Assembly (NCBI GenBank): GCA_947448095.1
Contig: CANFNN010000008.1
Span: 1 to 23,392 of the forward strand
Source of the DNA: Bacteriovoracaceae bacterium
GTDB taxonomy: Bacteria; Bdellovibrionota; Bacteriovoracia; Bacteriovoracales; Bacteriovoracaceae
Length of the DNA stretch: 23,392 nucleotides
Direction of reading: 5' to 3'
The notes below the pieces were generated by a model that did no database searches, was not told the origin of the DNA, and worked only from the letters and a program-made list of their open reading frames with translations. This document shows positions 21,501 to 23,392 of this stretch, in pieces. Made by a program: the position numbers and the translations under genes. Position 1 is the stretch's first letter, and every line of letters starts with the position of its first letter.

Positions 21501-23392
21501 AGTCGCTTTCAAGTGGATCTGCAAATCGATTCAATGACAGGATTGCTCGTTTTGCCAATACACCGATTGCTCAAAATAGTGCAGCATCTTCAAGCCTTAC
21601 TCCAAGTGATACAGTTGGGCTGGGTGCTCGAATTCTTGGCCGCCCACTTGAATTTTACGGAACAAAGTCTATTCCCGGTGCTTCGGTGGCGGGCCTCACT
21701 GCAAACAATTTAACTGCTGTATGTATTCCTGGAAAAAATATCACATCCTCAGCAAAAACATATGACTTAAATATGATGGCACCAGTTAGTCGAGTTGACA
21801 GCGCCGACAAGATTCTTGGCATCGGCCCAACTATGTCTGGAAATCAGAACGCTAAATATCTAAACTCTTGTCCGGCTACAGATTCGCTGGGAATCTCTAT
21901 CCAGCAATATGACTTAAACCTTGGTGATGCGACAACTATCAATTTGCTCACTACAACCCAAAATCTCTCCACCAATCTTTTGGATCTCGCACCGATTGTG
22001 GGACAAAACGTTTTCAGCTCAACAGCAGGCTCTCAAATTACTTCTGTTGGTTACCAGAGAAATACTTGTCTGCGTGCTCCTGGCGCCTCATGCTTTTCAG
22101 ACATGGACTGTGCTCCCTCTGAGTTCATTGCCAATAAAGTAAGAAATTCGACATTAACAGGAATACTCAATCCAGCAGAGAAAAAGTACTGGGAAGAAGA
22201 CCTGATTTGTGGAAATCCTGATTTCAAATATTCAGCAACTGGAATTATAAACACGGCAGCCTTTAATATCAAAAACAACGTCTGCTGTCGCGACTATGGC
22301 AAAGCTTTTACTGTCTATACTCAGGACCAAACCTCTGATCATCAGTGGTGTGACAGTGCAACTGGAGAGATTAAAGTAGCAGGGGTGAACACCAATATCA
22401 ATTCATACAATCGCTACTCTCGAGTTCATACTGGCTACGACAAAATGACCTGTAACATGACCGAAGTCAGCACGACAAAAAGCTTTGCCCTATCACTCAA
22501 GGCAATTGATGCTGTTAGTAGATATCTTCAACAGACAACTCAATACAAAACCCTTGATGCTGTAAACTCACGCACTTGTTGCACGAAAAACTGGGTGAGA
22601 AGTTTTGATACGACTAATGGTGGTGGCCACAAGTGGGCCCAAAATAAACTTCAAACCATCGACAAGAAAAACTTTATCACTCTCAATTGGGGTCCCAACA
22701 ATAATACAGATGTAACGAACCCAATCCCCTATGAGTGTAACGTTAGTGGATACCTAAACCCTTCTTGCGAGACCAGAAACTTTAGTACTGCAGAAACTGA
22801 TCTTTATCTTCAATTCTTTGGCGCGCTGGAACTGGCCGGTATTCCGCAGGTAGCTCTCATGACCCAAGATCATGTTAGCCAACTCAATAATGGAATTAGT
22901 GGTGGGCCACCTACTACGACCACTAATCCTCCGGTTGGAACAGTGTCACCAACTGGGATAAGTTGGGACCTTAGTAAAGACTTCCAAGAGAGTTCAGGAA
23001 AATTGCTTTATTCGGCTGCAAGCGCAAACGCGCTTCAAACGGGAGCAAAGAAGAAAGTCTTTTCTGATAGTGAATTCAATTGTTGTATTCCCTCTGGTCA
23101 ACAAGTCCCTGACTACACTACGGCCGACCAGTGCTGTACTGGCTACCTATCTAACCTTACAACGCCTAGATGCTGCCTTCCGGACTTTACCGATTTAACC
23201 GTCTACCTCAGCCGCTACGTTTCTTCGGAAGGCCGAGGACTCCCCGACTCTGCCTACGACTCCAACACTGGATACATCAAAGATGCTGGCGTTGTGGAAA
23301 CGATGGCGACTCAAAAAGGTCTTTGTTGTTCAGGAAAATTAGCTCGAGGTGTAGCAATCAGAAAACTTCCGATTCCGATGAACGGAGGAACC
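18599..23392 (+). CDS. Giant cysteine-rich surface lipoprotein (3' end outside window)
   Basis: Open for 1598 codons to the window edge without a stop. Not recognised. Residues 1-29 are a lipoprotein signal: basic n-region with Lys9 and Arg11, hydrophobic VLSLFMVMMLGFL, lipobox LSSC with Cys29 the lipidated residue. A Asn/Thr-rich tether (about 40-56) follows. The mature part is rich in Ser, Thr, Asn and Tyr like adhesins, with about 52 cysteines, sparse at first and dense toward the end, including seven CC pairs (DCCLDGQC near residue 245; NVCC, RTCC, NCC, QCC, RCC and LCC in the last third) and spaced motifs such as ASCFSDMDC and HFCSNDNDC. Thr/Pro linkers (STTTTTEPP, GGPPTTTTNPP) separate regions. 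AAGAGGA lies nine bases upstream of the ATG at 18599; an ATG at 18590 overlaps it. Probably an outer-surface protein held by disulfides; its ligand is unknown. Confidence 0.85.
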   Translation, partial: MLSSSTNEKMRAPVLSLFMVMMLGFLSSCMPQATTPSIQDSSNTANNTNTTNTAYPEPTYTTSGIFVQEGGAQSTTQFSLPLNFTDSFLVRGKSLSQYLRTLPNTTRFCLVGKYDFASGSDKFMILSAKPKSYTDLVQKTTEFYLQVEPSNDSANQNDCLTYNLTNSLYNTVTLPTVPSAYFSLTQLCATCNSTVTSQGLKLYFNNGETVPVLNLSQITLTISGSTTAAGNVCVESTSCKARSFDCCLDGQCVNDGAVRPDALTQNEFSLAQLDVASNPNRFILYPQYYFVCASRPESNGQEDTTTPVDPAYDANIRIMELTQLYNCLKKVDGEFSHCTLKFPSASLKINAGSPFSADNGDVNFASLNPNFSSGDYAKNIVKIFYAGQYLYEANKTPLAPADGSFSPLIGNDDITSAQSVIITKALPANALDDNLYLTFKVDGTCEKLGTSLARCTKSYVQGSTDTTSTTYHDNSKTFNLPAYADASPSANIIVKIAGIIVAEDPSTWSKVAAPNRIMFNASYPLYPNQTIEITYYANSGVTDLLNIKNAVQAQVNTMCLCGSSIKCNLNPILNTQNVTTNYECVVSTTTTTEPPANQSVYVSNKNIPHRYYDINGVSYDSSYATALDQEGIAFSYKNNDILKPTNLDDYTGYTGFNEIYGSFNKSSSSSARPAKMVQVKKDKIYDLFTNTGVFSTCLTCGSDYYTSIKKIFPQSFNAAGSGYSPDNYSSQRVATSGVYRSDDLLFGRACFVPATMIPWTHTSGGQVVNQRTNRLSSQHFLFANGYNRDWFGFDYGSLIGSFDGVTWFSLGNQRRIKATSNKLFLAVNAYYGDLNLDSNFNVTVSETTALSGAMPDHDTETDGAECQKSHFCSNDNDCFRQVGYEYTCQNVSGLTTNWPQSDANGNEVIGSINKSLLSLVGGSNGQSKRCVYRGKGAPCHPNLNVLTTTFNSSSLPGVLACSPNNMCQSLSSGSANRFNDRIARFANTPIAQNSAASSSLTPSDTVGLGARILGRPLEFYGTKSIPGASVAGLTANNLTAVCIPGKNITSSAKTYDLNMMAPVSRVDSADKILGIGPTMSGNQNAKYLNSCPATDSLGISIQQYDLNLGDATTINLLTTTQNLSTNLLDLAPIVGQNVFSSTAGSQITSVGYQRNTCLRAPGASCFSDMDCAPSEFIANKVRNSTLTGILNPAEKKYWEEDLICGNPDFKYSATGIINTAAFNIKNNVCCRDYGKAFTVYTQDQTSDHQWCDSATGEIKVAGVNTNINSYNRYSRVHTGYDKMTCNMTEVSTTKSFALSLKAIDAVSRYLQQTTQYKTLDAVNSRTCCTKNWVRSFDTTNGGGHKWAQNKLQTIDKKNFITLNWGPNNNTDVTNPIPYECNVSGYLNPSCETRNFSTAETDLYLQFFGALELAGIPQVALMTQDHVSQLNNGISGGPPTTTTNPPVGTVSPTGISWDLSKDFQESSGKLLYSAASANALQTGAKKKVFSDSEFNCCIPSGQQVPDYTTADQCCTGYLSNLTTPRCCLPDFTDLTVYLSRYVSSEGRGLPDSAYDSNTGYIKDAGVVETMATQKGLCCSGKLARGVAIRKLPIPMNGGT

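Noticed and set aside
22616..23392. CC-rich region of the giant lipoprotein as zinc-finger or metal-cluster domain
   Set aside because: The protein carries a lipobox signal and so is exported, where disulfides are expected; no CxxC/HxxC zinc pattern is regular enough.

Overview
The window reads as a stretch of chromosome from a Gram-negative bacterium with moderate GC (low forties by eye). Lipoprotein and Sec-type signal peptides, a NfeD/stomatin pair and an E. coli-type SpeD point to a proteobacterium-like cell. The mixture of tryptophan dioxygenase plus kynureninase, a METTL25-like methyltransferase, many small exported proteins and a giant cysteine-rich lipoprotein suggests the Bdellovibrio/Bacteriovorax group. 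That placement is an inference from gene content, not a measured one. There is no rRNA, tRNA, CRISPR array, insertion sequence or integrase. Coding density is high and no gene-free stretch exceeds 300 bases; the longest are about 180 bases (18417-18598) and 169 bases (9177-9345).

Layout. 1-1644: the 3' part of tryptophan 2,3-dioxygenase overlapping a kynureninase-like gene (tryptophan catabolism). 1673-2295: a near-perfect sigma-28 (FliA) promoter driving a 56-residue membrane or exported peptide, then a small exported protein. 2285-4860: murD (minus) head-to-head with a METTL25-type methyltransferase. 4857-6747: speD and mdh (minus), separated by a strong terminator directly followed by a strong sigma-70 promoter. 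6894-7933: a Gly/Arg-rich low-complexity protein and a convergent XRE-type regulator with a candidate operator. 8061-9176: exonuclease III and a convergent stand-alone receiver protein. 9346-12768: guanine deaminase (minus), diverging from a nfeD-slipin operon. 12799-13480: two small exported proteins (minus) separated by a nested inverted repeat that overlaps a ribosome binding site. 13627-17055: typA and an FAD-dependent dehydrogenase (minus). 17160-18416: cinA. 18599 to the end: a lipoprotein of at least 1598 residues with about 52 cysteines, running out of the window.

Most genes are housekeeping: peptidoglycan precursor synthesis, polyamine synthesis, TCA cycle, purine salvage, DNA repair, ribosome-associated GTPase, membrane quality control and NAD-cycle repair. 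The accessory content worth attention is the sigma-28-type promoter and its small gene, a second weaker CCGATA promoter with similar downstream spacing in front of the giant lipoprotein, the METTL25-like enzyme, the nested RNA hairpin at 13057-13122 and the XRE operator. If the organism is a predatory bacterium, sigma-28 promoters would tie these surface proteins to the motile, prey-seeking phase. That link is inference.
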